From a bacterium (GTDB lineage Bacteria; Margulisbacteria; Marinamargulisbacteria; SXXA01), in contig JAGYJO010000092.1 in NCBI GenBank assembly GCA_018402095.1, positions 1 through 5,951 of the forward strand: DNA of 5,951 bases, written 5' to 3'. A program made the position numbers and the translations under genes. A model generated the notes under the pieces. The model saw only the letters and a program-made list of their open reading frames with translations, did no database searches and was not told where the DNA came from. This document shows, piece after piece, positions 5,946-5,951 of this stretch (position 1 is the stretch's first letter; every line of letters starts with the position of its first letter).

Positions 5946-5951
5946 TCAGCC

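Overview
The window comes from a bacterial chromosome of moderate GC content, and I cannot place the lineage from the sequence alone. Two of the six proteins begin with export signals. Start signals are mixed: three of the six genes are best started at GTG. There are no rRNA or tRNA genes, no CRISPR array and no complete transposase.

Layout from left to right. (1) Positions 1-2202, minus strand: ribF (riboflavin kinase/FAD synthetase) is followed by an exported zinc-peptidase-like protein. The peptidase start overlaps the ribF stop, and its 3' end lies outside the window. (2) Positions 2203-2454: an ambiguous stretch that is open on both strands and holds no convincing gene. (3) Positions 2455-2732: a non-coding nested inverted-repeat element. 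A 17-bp outer inverted repeat encloses two 30-bp inverted arms. Between the arms are two hairpins that share one architecture but differ in sequence, and one arm also forms an intrinsic terminator for the genes to its right. (4) Positions 2751-4761, minus strand: a tightly packed operon of a mannose-6-phosphate-isomerase-type cupin, an RmlD-like dTDP-4-dehydrorhamnose reductase and a Nit1-type amidase, with both junctions being ATGA overlaps. (5) Positions 4762-4877: a divergent promoter region. (6) Positions 4878-5945, plus strand: an exported protein of unknown function.

The cupin and RmlD fit activated-sugar metabolism for surface polysaccharide. Nit1-type amidases hydrolyse deaminated glutathione, a metabolite-repair role that is probably not functionally tied to the other two genes. 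RibF supplies FMN and FAD, and its partner acts outside the cytoplasm, so that pairing may only reflect gene order.

The most notable signal is that strand composition flips at the nested repeat. To its left the plus strand is rich in C and A; to its right it is rich in G and T, and this does not depend on which strand the genes lie on. The repeat therefore sits on an inversion endpoint, an origin-like skew switch or an assembly joint.
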